Origin: Ulota crispa
Taxonomy: Eukaryota > Streptophyta > Bryopsida > Orthotrichales > Orthotrichaceae
Reading direction: 5' to 3'
NCBI GenBank assembly: GCA_963920765.1
Contig: OY987250.1
Coordinates: forward strand, 2,604,001 to 2,668,000
DNA length: 64,000 nt
Shown: piece by piece, positions 31,923-44,800 of the stretch
How the letters are laid out: each line of letters begins with the position of its first letter
How positions within the stretch are numbered: the first letter of the stretch is position 1
Program-made: the position numbers and the translations under genes
The notes under the pieces: model-generated
The model's database searches: none
What the model saw: only the letters and a program-made list of their open reading frames with translations
What the model was told of the DNA's origin: nothing

Positions 31923-34883
31923 ATGGCGAATCTCCTTCGACAACGCTTAGGCGCTCTCTTGGCTCAACCGCGACCGACTCCTCTCCAAACCTCACGAGAT
32001 GCTGCAGTGACCAAGCGCTTCTTTGCTGCTAAAGCTCATCAAGAGGATGACGCCGGTCGGTAATTGGATTCTCTCTTCATTCTAGCCCTTGCTAAGCTGT
32101 CCTTATGTTCAGTAAAGTTGTAGTTTTTATGATTCTTTTGTGTTTGAAACTTTTGATTTGAAAATAGTTTAAGTGTGTGGAGTATCTGTTGAAGGGCTTG
32201 TTTCTTGATTGTTTCCATATTTGCTAAAAGCCATTCTACTAGCTGCTTAGATTTGCTGCTGCTAAAGCTCATCAAGAGGATGACGTCGGTCTGTAATTGG
32301 AATCTCTCATCATTCTAGCCCCTGCTAAGCTCTGTTATATTCAGTGAGGTTGTGGTTTTTATGATTCTTTTGTGTTTGAAATTTTTGATTTAAAAATAAT
32401 TTAGGTGAATGAAGTATTTGTTGAAAGGCTTCTTTCTTCTTTAAACAAGAAAATGCTGTCAATTCAATCATTTTTTGTAAATTTAGACGTGTCAATTTGG
32501 ATTTTTTTTGGGTCAATTTGGACGTTTTTTTTGTCAAATTAGACATGTTTAGCCAATTCAAATGTGTCAATTTGGACACCATTTCTTGTAGTGCGTTTTG
32601 ATTGTTTCGATATTTGCTAAAAATTGTTCTAGAGCGAGAATCATTAGCTGCTTAGATTTGCTGTGACCAAGCTGCTAAAGCTCATCAAGAGGATAACGCC
32701 GGTCTATAATTGGAATCTCTTGTCATTCTAGCCCCTGCTAAGTTGTACTTATATTCAGTGAGGCCATAGATTTTATGATTTTCTTGTGTTTGAAATTTTT
32801 GATTTAAAAATAATGAAGTAGTATTTGTTAAAAGGCTTCTTTCTTGTTTCTTGATTGTTTCGATATTCGCTAAAGAGAATCATTAGCTGCTTAGATTTGC
32901 TTGCTAAAGCTCATCAAGAGGATGACGCTGGTCGGTAAATGGAATCTCTCGTCATTCTAGCCCTTGCTAAGATGTACTTATGTTCAGTGAGGTCGTGGTT
33001 TTTATGATTTTCTTGTGCTTGAAACTTTCTGATTTAAAAATTAGTTTAAGTGTGTGAAGTATTATTGTTGAAAGGTTTCTTTCTTGTTTCTTGATTGTTT
33101 CGATATTTGCTAAAAGCTGTTCTACAGCGAGAATCATTAGCTGCTTAGATCCTCCTAGTGATGTTTAGTCATGGTAGAATTTTTCGAGATTAAATTTTGA
33201 TAGTAATTGATTTCTTGATTTGCAAAATTTGCTCCTTCTATAGTATACTTAAATCCTTTGAGGTTGTGGTTTTTGAATTTGTTGTTTGGAACTTGTGAGA
33301 TTGCATTAATTAGGGTTATTTGGATTATTCTCTTCAAAACTTATTAATTTTTTTGAAGAGTTTTGAAGGTGCTATTTGGAAAGAGTAACTAGCAGCTCAG
33401 ATTCTCCTAGTGGAGTTTGAATTTATGGCAGAATTTCTAGAATGTTAATTGTGCTGATAGTTTTTTTGGATTCTCATTTTCTCCTAGTGCTGATAGCTGT
33501 GATTTTGGAACGAGTATTTGAGAATTTTGAGGTAGAGCTTAGAATTCTGTAGTTGTCGGTCGTTGTAGCAACATGAGACCTCCTAATGTTCATCAGAAAT
33601 ATTTGAGAACGTGAATATTTCGCTTTTCTTGTAATTAAGTGGTTAATATACTACAAGGAATACAAGGAAAACTGATCAAAATGACAAAAATACGTCCAAA
33701 TCAGCATGGCCAATTCTACAAAAATTGTCCAATTTGACAGTTTTTTATCATTTTGGACACATTTAGTCAATTAGGACACAGTTTCTTGTAGTGATATATA
33801 TAGTCGGGAAAATTTCATGGATACCCTTGAAGTTTGCAATATTTACATAGAAACCCTTGCTTTTTCAGAAATTACACAAATATCCCCAAATATTTCAAAC
33901 TTTTGCTTTGTTGTGCATGTCACTTCCCTTCTTCCTTTGTACGCACATTGCTTCTTTTTTGTTTCATTACATTCCCTTCTTCAACATTGGTCATGGAGGA
34001 AGTGACATGCACAACAAAACAAATACCTGAAAATTTTGGTCCAAGGGTATTTGTGCAATTTTTTAAAAGTAGGGGTATATATGCAAATATTACAAACTTC
34101 AAGGGTATCCATGAAATTTTCCCTTAATAGTATTGGTTGCGAGCTCCGTGAAATGACAATTTGTGTTGGCTCATTATTTGTTATTGTGGTGCTGCAGAAG
34201 AGACTCACAAGTGGCGTAGTGTTACAATTGCAGCGTATATAATGTGTATTTCCTTGGGCGTCTACACATTCTCTAATGAAGAACACAATGAAATCCACAG
34301 CCCGGTATTATTCTTTTGCCATATCCGATTTCCTTATCTAATTGTGAAGTGGTTCCAAATATTGATGTTTTTTAACCTCATTTTCAATCACGAAATCCAA
34401 TGCTATACAGTCCTCAACAGTAATGATTTAGAAGGTGATTTAAGAGTTGAGTTACATCTAAACAATTTGTCTGATATTGGATGCACTGGTTATGGATCTC
34501 TTGAAGTTGAAATCAGCAAATACCCAGACATTTTGTTAGTTTTATCTCTTCTGATGTGAAGGTTTTCTGTTGATTATTGCAGGCCTATTCTTACTTGCAC
34601 ATCCGTAACAAGGAGTTTCCATGGGGTATACTCTACTTGTTTCCTTCTTATTGCTAAATCTTTGCCCTTTTGCTGAAAATGTCACTATGGTGTTCTGAAA
34701 TTCCTGTTCTTGTATTTTTCCTGCCTCTAAAGGTCACCCCACATTTTTCACTACACTGTAGTTCACTGTCTTCAAACAAGACGTTTTATTTCCAAACAAA
34801 GTATGAAAGCTAAAACATACTATTTTGCAGGCGAGGACGGCTTGTTCGAGTACAAGCACTCCGAAAATGAAGAGGGGCACTGA
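31923..34883 (+). CDS. COX6A: Cytochrome c oxidase subunit 6a
   Basis: Four exons: 31923-32055, 34198-34304, 34583-34625 and 34831-34883; 336 nt, 111 residues plus stop. Subunit 6a is a nuclear-encoded single-pass subunit of complex IV in the inner mitochondrial membrane. The N-terminus (MANLLRQRLGALLAQ..) is Arg/Leu/Ser-rich and lacks acids, as expected for a mitochondrial presequence up to about residue 38. The core follows: THKWRSVTIAAYIMCISLGV (membrane segment), then YSYLHIRNKEFPWG and EDGLFEYKH, matching the conserved HIRNKEFPWG..DGLFE signature of the family. Junction phases are 1, 0 and 1 and the joined frame is open. Intron 1 (2.1 kb) is unusual: it holds four tandem copies of the end of exon 1 plus CACTA-like and Mutator-like MITEs. 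The gene converges with RPAP1. Confidence 0.93.
32020..33152 (+). repeat. Four-fold tandem copy of COX6A exon-1 end plus intron start
   Basis: 'gctaaagctcatcaagagga' followed by tgacgc(c/t)gGT and 'ggaatctctc' occurs at about 32028, 32260, 32671 and 32903. Each is followed by the same intron text ('cattctagcccctgctaag', 'tttcttgattgtttc', 'cattagctgcttagat'). The first is the real exon end with its donor. The others are intronic decoys that keep the GGT of the donor site. The third copy carries extra exon sequence (GTGACCAAG). A CACTA-like insertion lengthens copy 2. Confidence 0.88.
32445..32595. mobile_element. CACTA-like mini-element inside the COX6A tandem array
   Basis: Repeated 'gtcaatttggac' motifs end in TTTCTTGTAGTG. 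This sequence is missing from the other units of the array, so it is an insertion after the duplication. The left end ACAAGAAAATG is degenerate. Boundaries are approximate. Confidence 0.55.
33649..33793. mobile_element. CACTA-like mini-element
   Basis: Left end TACTACAAGGAA (first base diverged from CACTACAAG), right end TTTCTTGTAGTG, flanked by ATA on both sides (33646-33648 and 33794-33796), a CACTA-type 3-bp target duplication. Contains 'gtccaatttgac'-like motifs. Only 145 bp, in COX6A intron 1. Confidence 0.7.
33806..34123. mobile_element. Mutator-like fold-back MITE, family B, copy 2
   Basis: GGGAAAATTTCATGGATACC with its inverse at the right end; long arms with a short loop. The flanks TATATAGTC and TTAATAGTA agree at 6 of 9, so the target duplication is eroded or uncertain. 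It sits about 75 bp upstream of COX6A exon 2, close to the 3' splice site of intron 1. Confidence 0.8.
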
Positions 34884-35871
34884 TCACTCGTTTGTTTTCT
34901 AATATCATCAGCTATGTGGAGTTCAGTAATTAAGCCGACCTGTAGATAATAGCTCCTTGACAAGCTTAGTTACTTAAGTTTTCACTATCCTGAAATTCTG
35001 ACTGTTGCTTGGAATCCTTACTGCAGTTACTGTTATCATAATAACTATGAATAATGTGCATTGAGAGGCTAAATATACACCCGTAATGCACGAAGCATGC
35101 TGGAAAAGCAGCTCCGTTTTATGGTAACAATTGTGCCCTTCCTTTTAATATATCCAATGTTCATCTACGCTGCTGCTTGTATTACTATTCTCAAAAATGC
35201 ATCAATGGAAAGTTCTCAAAATGTTGTGAATATGTGGGTACGGTGTAGTGATTGGTCACATCCTGAAAAAAAGAGAACTTCATTTTATTAGTAGCTCACT
35301 TGTCCAGAGTGGTGTTAGGCTGAAGTATTGAGAAAAAATATATTTCAGATCGTCAAGTGGATTGGACGGCAGATACAACATTCCTTACATACAAGACTAA
35401 GTTGCTGATTCTACAGTACACTTTCCCTCATATTCTTGTTATTCAACTCAGGAAGAGATATTTATGATGTTCTGTAGCTGCAAAATTGAGTAAATACTGT
35501 GATTTAACAAACCGCTGTCTAAAGTAATTAGTTTGAAAACATGTAAAGAATATGTAGAATTGATTCTGCTTTCAGTTAAATCCAAAAAAATTAGTCACAA
35601 TCCAAGACCGAATATCAACTCTTACCTTGATTTCGATTCAAAACAAAAATTTAATTCGAACAGCTTAAGAGTAAGAATTTAAAAATTGCTAACATCAAGA
35701 AGCATCAGGTTGCAAAAACAAGAGAGAGTTTTTAACTAGAGTAAAAAGGTCACATCTCGTGCTCACTTGGGTCAAAAATTGGCTTCTAGCTCGCAGTGCA
35801 GAATTCTTAACAAGACTCGTTTCAGCAGTTCCAAGTTTGTATAAAATAAACAAGGTTCCGTGTGCGTTGGC
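34884..35871. other. Convergent intergenic space, COX6A / RPAP1
   Basis: About 990 bp between the two stop codons; it must hold both 3' UTRs and poly(A) signals. No repeat or gene recognised. A frame at 35097-35291 has no family features. Confidence 0.5.
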
Positions 35872-38800
35872 CTAGTGCATTGAGATGACCAGGCGTTGCA
35901 AGCGCTCAACTTGACTCAACAGGGCCCGATCACCCTGACAAGCTTCCGAAAGCAAAGCCACTCGAGCCTCCAAATCTTTGTAGCCGTGAGATGCCATATC
36001 TTGGGGAGGTGAAGGTTGATATGCTAAAATCTTTACCACCGCATCCTGCAAGCAACATCCCCTCCTTCATCAACTAAGGCAATATACCACGTCAGAAAAA
36101 ACCATCACAAATCTCCAAATGTAGAGGATACTAAAACTATTGGGACCTGATCATATCTCCTGTACAAACCCCTGTCGCCACCAGCAACTCATGTATTCAT
36201 ATACTCGGTTAAACTTATTCGCAAATAGTTAAATCATGCCTAGGCTGAAAATATCTAAGACCAACAATCTTTGAATGAAAAACGGGGTTGTCTTTGGTCC
36301 CTTGGACACTGGCCTACAACCTACCACTTTGAAATTGCATATACGAAATTCACTTAGTAATGAAAATTATATCTCAAAAGAATTTTGCTTCTAGTTCCAT
36401 AAGTGATCTCTCCTCAACTCTATAGCAGTATCCCAAAAATCACACTCATACATCTGTGAAGATGCTAAACGTGCCGCTAATGCTATCCTCTCTACCTGAT
36501 GTAGAACGCAGCAAAAGGCAAGTCAGTGACAACACAACTGGTGTTGTAAGGAGGACATGGAAAGGTGTTCTGCAATACCTGCTGCTGTGCTTTGTGCATT
36601 GAGCTCCGCATCAAAGTCCTGGCCATCGTTTGAACGACGAGTTTATCACGCACATCCGAATCCCCAAACAGATACCCAGCAATGTGATGAACACATAATG
36701 TGAACGAGAGAGAGGCCTGAGCTGCAGGAGTACCAAAGGCTCCGGATGTCCACACACTCACATATGCCTTCACAATATCAGCATTCCTCTGCAAAGAAGA
36801 ACAAAAGGATATTAGCGATTACCCTGGCACATCCTGACGGAGCAACATGGACAGAAAACAAAAGCCCAAACTGCATTTGGGTATTGATGAAAGTACCTCA
36901 AAGGGATATAAATAACGCGATGGCTGTCCACAACACTCCGTTAAAGGAGGCAGGAGCCGCAACGCTTGAGCATCTGCAATAATCCGCCACAATGCTAACC
37001 GGACTGAATCCGGTACTCCTTGTTGAAGGTGGAGAGCCACCTGACGAGCAAACACCCGATCACCGAATGAACTCGCTCCAAATTGCTCTGCTAAGCTTTC
37101 GACAAAAGAGGTGTAGTTCATGTCAATCAGTCGTTCAAAATCCAAAGACTGGGAAGCGAATCCATCCTTGTCCAATCGACGGCCATAAAGCTCCTGCAAA
37201 ACTCCAATGGCAGCCCTCGTCTCCTCGTGAAGGAAAACGTCACCCCCAAGGACATATACAGATGATAAAGCATGCACTTTTCTTGCCACGGGTATGAGGT
37301 GGAAGGGATTGTCCTTGCTCCCAGAATAAAGAGCCTCCAAGCCGAGAAGCCAAGACAGTCCGGACTTTACAGTCTCTTCCATCATCGACTTTTCAATGGC
37401 ATCCACTGTGCTCACCCCAATCTCTTCCTCTCCTGGCTTAAATAACAGCTGGGAAATGTTCGTGGCCATAGGGCTAAGGATCCAGTGTGATGGTAACGGT
37501 AACCTCTGTCTCGCCCACTCTTTCGCTAAGCTTGTTCGTATTTCAGTGTAAGCACCTGCGTCTTCAACAACAGTCGGCAACCGCTTGTTCCCTTTCAGGA
37601 TCCCTTTTGGACGAGCATTATCCGCCTTGTGCTTCTTTCTTGATATCCATGTCCATGTAAAATGCTCCAGAAGCACCTTCGACACTTTACCAGGAACCAA
37701 TTTGGCCAAGCTTTCGCTGGAGAGGCTCAAGTTAAAAAGAACGGGGTGGAGCTCGGTCAGAGTACCACCTACGAGCTTTGTCAGTGACGACAAAGTCTTG
37801 GGATGTACCAACAGCTTGGTCAATACCTGCTTGACGATCTCTCCATCCTCAGGAGTGGCCAGCGCCGCAACAGAAAATCCACAACTTAACCGCCAGAAAA
37901 GGTCTGAAGTTGTAGAATCATTACTAAGAGTCGGTGTTAGATTAAGCAGGTACATCACAAGCCTGGCTGTAGCTTGCGCAACCAACACTTGCTTGGACCA
38001 TGATCCACCGCCTATTGCACCCCAGCCAAGCCCCAGCCCCGGAGCAGGCCCTCCCCTTCCATTGATCTCGAAAGATTGGAGCAAGCCAGCGTTGGCTAAC
38101 ACCTCGTCTCCAACGTCGGATAACAACTCCTGAAACTCTCTCCTACAAGACAAAATCAAACCAGCGTCCAGAATTCGGTGTGCTTGAATACTTTCCCCAG
38201 ACGCTGCTGTGATGGGAGCACTCTCAGGCCGAGCAGTTTTGATAACATCATCAACATTATTCAGTAGACGGGCTACAGCCTGTAAACAACAAGTAGCAGC
38301 CAATGTCGTCTCCTCGTCCCTCACATGCCTTATGGAACAAAGACTTCGGAACAGCGTTCCCGACCCAAAGACAAACTTCTCCGCTGCCAGTAGCAATCCA
38401 AGGCGAGGAACAAAGGTGGGTATGAACGGGGTATGTGCATTCTCTTCGTCGTTACTGCTCCCAAGTAGTATCTTCTCACTGACGGTAGCAAGAAACTGAA
38501 GTACTGCAGTGAGGGCTCCAATCAGCCTCGCCGTGCAACTAGGTGATACGCCACGTTGTCCAAGTTTGCTGACTTGTTCTACTATTGCCGAAATACGCCC
38601 GGTGGAGAGCCACCCCAGAGCAGTCTCTACCAAGGGAACAGCCACTCTCCATGCCCAGATTTCATCGTCAGTTTCAAAGCTCTCCAGCGTGTCTTCGTCA
38701 CTTAAATGTAGCCTCGGCAGTGTTTGAGCTAATTGTTCAAGTAAACGATACGACTCCTGGGCCAAGCTCAGAGCATCATTGCCGTTATCGCTGAGAATCT

Positions 38801-41800
38801 CTTCCTTCGTCAAAGGAGACAACCAGAAGCAGAGGGTCGGATATATGTCCATAAAACTGGACATTCCCATCTTGTATTGTATGCAGACTTGCCACAACCT
38901 AAGGGACTCTACTATTGTGGAGCATGCCGTGTCGCCAATCTTAGATGATTGCGCTGTATACAATTGAGACTGTGCCATTCGAATAGCTCCTGAGTTGAAG
39001 AACTTAGAACAACTGAGCCGACTTGCTTGGGATAATACCTGCAGCCAGATCAAGCTTCTCGTTCTCAGTATTCTACACCGTCAGTGCCATTCTCATTTCC
39101 TATAGCAGATTCAAAAGCTGAAGGGAGATCATAGCAAAGGACAGGCAAGCCCAAGGTACACTAGCCCGCCAAAGTGCGACCAAAACATGTGGCTTCAGAA
39201 GCAGGTACTCCAATTACTCTCTCTATTCTATACTAGATGCTGTTTTAGGGATAATGGAAAAAACAAACAGATATGCTAGTATCAATCTTGCCTGTTATTG
39301 TAACGAACATTCTATACTAGAGTACATTCTATTCTACCTCGAATCCTTAGAAAATCACCAAATCAAATAAAACTTGTTACAATACTTCCAAGTCAATGTA
39401 CAGTAATGAAAATCATAGTCATATTATCACAAACAAGTCTTCCATGATATAATTCATTATGAATGACACCAACGGTGAAGAAAACGGATATTTTAAGTAT
39501 GTTTCATAATTGGAATGAGTTTCTCTCATGATCGCCTCACAAAAAATTCAAATTTCCAAGATGTCTACGATAATTACGTAGACATCAATGATCCCAAGTG
39601 TGATTTTTATAATTAGCTCAAGTGGCTACAAAAACACTGTTAAATGTGCTAAAAATTCAAATTTAACACTGATATTCACCATTTTGTCTTAGAAATACAA
39701 ATAATTCGGTATAAGTATCGGTAAAGTTGGCCACATTTGTGAACGCTTGTAGATACCAAACCTTAAAAGAACAAGGTTGAATGATTTATCATTCTTCCAG
39801 TATTAGTCTAGAATCTTCCATGTGTCTCAGTACCTTAGTTTAGGACAATCTTTTCTAATTACAACAGTCATAATCTATTTCGGTTGAATATTTTGCAGAA
39901 ACAATCTCCTCAGAACGACTATGCTAGAAAATAAATCTACAAAGGATTGAGTACCCACCTTGAGAAGTTCGATGGCCTTCGTACGGCAAGATTGGGCAGA
40001 ATGAACCCCCCCGTCACGATCCTCGCTTCCTAAAATGAACCGTTGAATGACGGAGTCCACAAGCCTGGGGCACTTCATTACGGCTTCCGCAGCAGCGGGA
40101 GAATGACGTGCTAACGCCACAAGCACATCCAATAGCTGGTCCTCTGCTGCTTTCAACTTCTCGACCTGTATTTTAAGAAGTTTAAAGGTAAAAACACAAG
40201 TCCAATCGACACAAATGTCTCACAAATCTACATGGTAGTAATCCTTGAAAAAACTAGATTCAGTTCAAAATTTGTGGATCTCCAAGGGGCGGTTCACACT
40301 ACGTCCCACGTCTTACTGAAATCTCAGAATCTGATTGGCAGGGAACTAAAAATTGGGACTTGGCAATTCACATACTTGTAATTCACACAATAGGTCCCAA
40401 GCCCAAGTCCCAGGTCACTTAGAAATGCCTACATGGCAGCACTTATTGGAAGTTTTGACCCCAAGAAGGTGGGACTTCGCTAGTTGGCTGTAACCAAAAA
40501 GGAAACCCAGCTTTGAAGCCAAGGCCCACCATTAATTTCCTTATTCAAGGCTAACCCTAACAAAGTTGGATTCTGGTGTTGAGCATTGACTTGCAGAGTT
40601 GGAACGTGGGACACAGAGTGAACACCCCCAACCAGGGTTTTGTTTTTGGGCAATTAAATGCCCAATTGCCTCAAAAAAAAGGTAAGCTTCAAACCTATAG
40701 GAAAAAAAGGAAAAAAAATCAAAAAATGCCAGATTGCAATAATGAAACTTGCATTGCAGCCTAGGCTTTCATAAAACTCTTATCAAATTGAAAATTGATG
40801 CCGTCATTTTAAAGTTATTTGAGATGTTGTCTAATCCAATTCCAGGCAATAATTAAGTAATGCCAATGGTTATATTGGATATTTTCAAAAAAAGGCCAAC
40901 GAATGCATTTTGCCTACAAAAAAAATCCCATGATGCTGCAAAAATCCATGCATATGGGCCACCTTCAACTCCAACCAAAATAGGGATGGAACCCGCAAGC
41001 TACAAATCATTTTCAAAAAATGCCACACAGCCATTGGTCAAAAAACTAAAAAAAAAACCCTCCCCCAAAACCCCCGCTCCCCCCTCCCCAAAGTACAGTA
41101 TCGAACAGGAAAATTGAGAACAAACATGCCAACCTCAAGGATGTAACGAATTCTAGGCAACGCCCCCATTCGAATAAGCCCAGCAGCACAGTCCTTGCTT
41201 GCAACTGTAGCATCGTCTCCTACAGTCTCCTTCCCGTCATCATTTTCTTCTTCCGAGGTTCCACTCCTGGGATACAGCTCACCTGCTTTAATGTTATACT
41301 TCCACCGACCCCCTCCAAGAAAGCCTTCATCCAGCTTTGTATGCTTTCGAAACACAGACCCTGTGAACAATAAATTCATCCTTGGCCAACAACTCTGTTT
41401 GAAACCACCACAGCACGTTAACAGGATTTCAAGTACCAAATTCAAAGAACATGAAAAATCAAACTATTACAAACAATGCACCAGAAGAAAAAAAAGCCTC
41501 TTTGCAGAGTTCTGAATATGTAGTTGCATTACGACTCCAGTTCTGAGCATTAAAAACTCTGGTGTTCATAATTATTTCACTATTCTATGTGCTTTTCACT
41601 TTGAAGTGGAGTAGCATATTGCTTGAAACAGGCACGAAAATTCACCTCATGAAGGTTGAAGATAGCATTATTGGCCGAGCAGCTCAAAAGAGCCTGCAGA
41701 GCTCTTGCACATGATACAAGAGCAGTTGCATGCGTGTCGTCCAAAGCAAGCCTAGTGAAAACAAGCCAATAATAAATATCATACACTTAAATAAAACTTT

Positions 41801-44800
41801 TGAATGTGTGTACATACAGAAGTATCCTTACACCAGAAAAGGGACAAAATCTAGCCATTCTTTTTTTTAAGGTATAATAAAATGAGTACCTCAAGGTCAA
41901 CGTCAACCCAAGCTCTGGGCCAAGTGCGTAAGCCCATACAGCCTGCCAATCGACATCATCCAAAGTTCTCTGGCTTTGATCTAAAAACATTTTTGTATTC
42001 TGCTCTTGGAGTCCAACCATAGCATTCTCAAGTACAGAAGCAATAAGGCGCAAAGCAAATGTTCTATGACCTGCAACCTGTGAAACAACCCTTGCTGTTA
42101 GTCAATTAAATTGAAAGAATAACAAAGAAAACCTAGTAATCACGTAACAGTATCATCTCCCTCATCTGTCATGAGCTAAGCAAATAAGCAGAAAAAAGCA
42201 CAAACCACGTCAGCAAAAAGAAGACGCAATACACAGAGAATCTTTATGTATCAACCCACCACATATTCTGTCATTCAGTATGCAGAAAAAAATACAAATT
42301 GCAGGATAAAAACGTATTAATAACAATCGTTTCAATAATATCAGCAAAGGGAGATATAAATCCGACAATGAGGTTCAATTTCAGCCTTCACTCACCGTGC
42401 TTCGAACAAGATCAGCAGCCTCTTTCAGAGTATAACCTATTCCTTCAGGGTCGCCTTCTGATCGAAGAAAGTCCCGCTCAGCAATGTTTTGCATATTTGG
42501 CTGATGCAAATCGGGCGAAGTACCTGATTTAAGATACACACCAGAAACTCTCAATACAATCCAAAGACAGAGCCCACCAAAGAAGCTATCTCTAGCCTGG
42601 AACCTGAAAAATTTCACAAATGTAGAATATACAACTGATCATAGATAATCAACAGCCTAGGAGGACTATCTGAGAAGGACAAACTACATTATTTGAACAT
42701 GTGAACTTAAATTGTAGGGAAAATTTCATGGATACCCCTATAGTTTGCAATGTTTGTATAGATACCCCTGCTTTTTCAGAAATTACACAAATACCCTTCG
42801 ACCATAATTTTCAAGCGATTGTTTTGTTGTGCATGCCACTTCCCTTTCTTCCATTGTGCGCACGTTGCTTCTTCTTTGTTTCATAACGTTCCCTTCTTCA
42901 ACATTGATCATGAAGGAAGTACAAGCACAACAAATAAATGCCTAAAAATTATGGTCCAAGGGAATTTGTGTAATTTCTAAAAAAGCAGGGGTATCTATGT
43001 AAATATTGCAAACTTCAGGGGTATCCATGAAATTTTCCCTAAATTCTACAGCGTTTCCCAACCAAAATTTCAGTACGCGGTATGCTAAAGTGTATAGGAA
43101 AGACTTGCCAGATTTTGCTTGTAGTGGTGCCTCGTCGATAGCCACCAGGTGGCCTTGCATGTCAAACCTGTAAAGCCTGATAGCTTCGACTCTCTCAGTC
43201 CAGGACTTGGGCCAACCTGAAGCTGGCTCAAACTGGGAGACAATGCCTTCATCGCTAACAGATTTCTGCGTCGTTGATTCATTGGAATCCAGAGAATTGG
43301 CTGTTGTTTTGGAATTTTCTGTTGTTCCATGTGCAAGTGAGCTTTCCACTTTCTCCTTCCTATCTGGAAATGATACACCCTTCACTCCTGCAGCTCTTGC
43401 CACCGGTTCTGCGTCGGCCTGTTTTCCGTCTTCTTTGTGCTCACTCAAACGTTTCTTCAGCCTTCTCCTTCTCAACATTTCTAATACTTCAGGCTTCAAC
43501 CGGCTTATAATTTCAGCTTGGGCTTCTGCTACCTCAGCTGCGGACATAGACGCTATGGTGCCACGATTCTCTTCGTCAATCGATGCTTCTTCTGACTCAG
43601 ACCTTGCCGTCTCCACTCCCGTAACTTTTACTTCTCCTCGACTCATCGCACCCGAATCACTTCTCAGTCTAGACATTTCAGCATACTCTGCAGGTTTGCT
43701 AAGACCTTCTGTTATTTCGCCTGCAGTACCAAATTCGATTTCATTAGAACGAAGCATAACCAGTGAAACATCTGAAGCACGGCACTACACCGGGTCGAAA
43801 ATAATCGAAATAGAGTTGGAGACAAAAAGATCCATTCCTCACTTAAACTTTTCCCACGCAGTCAATTCCTCACCATATCTAGAACTAATTACACATCTTA
43901 AAAGCCTAGAAAGGGGGACAAAATGCATCAATATTTGACATAAATCAACCTAGGAGGAGTGTTAATAAAAAACATTTGAAAAAACACCAAATTATGGTAA
44001 AAATGCTCTTGAAACTACTACAAGTCCATCACCAATCTACCACCATTTCAAGTTCGAAAGGATGGTTAGGTTAAATGCCACAAAGGTGTTGGTAGAAGTT
44101 GGTGAGCATGGTATATTGATTTGTGCAAAATTGCGCTTAGCATGGATTAGAAATAGTCTACTCTTCCCCTTTTCCAGGCTTTTAAAATATATGATTAGTT
44201 TTAGATTTGGTGAGAAATTGACTGCATGGGAGGGGTTTAAGTGGGGAATGGATTTGTTTATCCCCAACTCTATAACAAATTACCTTGAAAATTTGCCGTT
44301 CCTGCATTATTTTCGGTCGGCAAGGTGAAGGTAACTCGTGACCGTGAAACAGCTTCTGGAGCTTTCTCAAATTTGGATTCTGCTGGTGGATTAATCCGCT
44401 CCTCCACTTGAGTCACTTCTTCAACAAGTGAGGAAATATCCAAATGCTCTTTAGAATCTTTCAAGTGATTGTCTTTAGAATTGCGCTCAGTCTTCCATCG
44501 ACTTAGATTTAGAACCGGTTTCTTCTTTCGTACAAGTGGCTTCGCCAGACCTGCCAGACCCTCTGCGCCCAATTCTTCAAAGTCATCCGGCATTGGCACC
44601 ATTTCGGGATCTCGTTGAGGCGTCCAATGCTGCAAACAAACTCACAAAACTTAGTGATACAAGATTCTTTTTACATTCATGCAGACAATCGTCTACCATA
44701 CCCATGAAAGGAGGAAGCAACACTCATCAACTTAAACCCTAAACCTCAGAATGTAAAACCCTAAACCCTGAGCCCTGATCCCTAAGTCATGTTGCGATTC

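Noticed and set aside
32256-32298. Copied COX6A exon-1 end as a functional alternative exon
   Set aside because: The candidate exon from the nearest acceptor-like site is 38 nt and would shift the frame; no evidence of use from sequence alone.
33817-34298. Overlapping frames on both strands around 34 kb
   Set aside because: They translate the palindromic MITE and flanking intron; only 34198-34304 is a real COX6A exon.
36992-38967. Several plus-strand frames of 60-180 codons opposite the big RPAP1 exon
   Set aside because: They are antisense shadows of a long, G/C-rich conserved coding exon.
42942-43108. C-terminal extension of the RPAP1 exon frame into FRENFMDTPEVCN..
   Set aside because: This part translates the intron and the fold-back MITE; the conserved protein resumes after the GC-AG splice at 42523.
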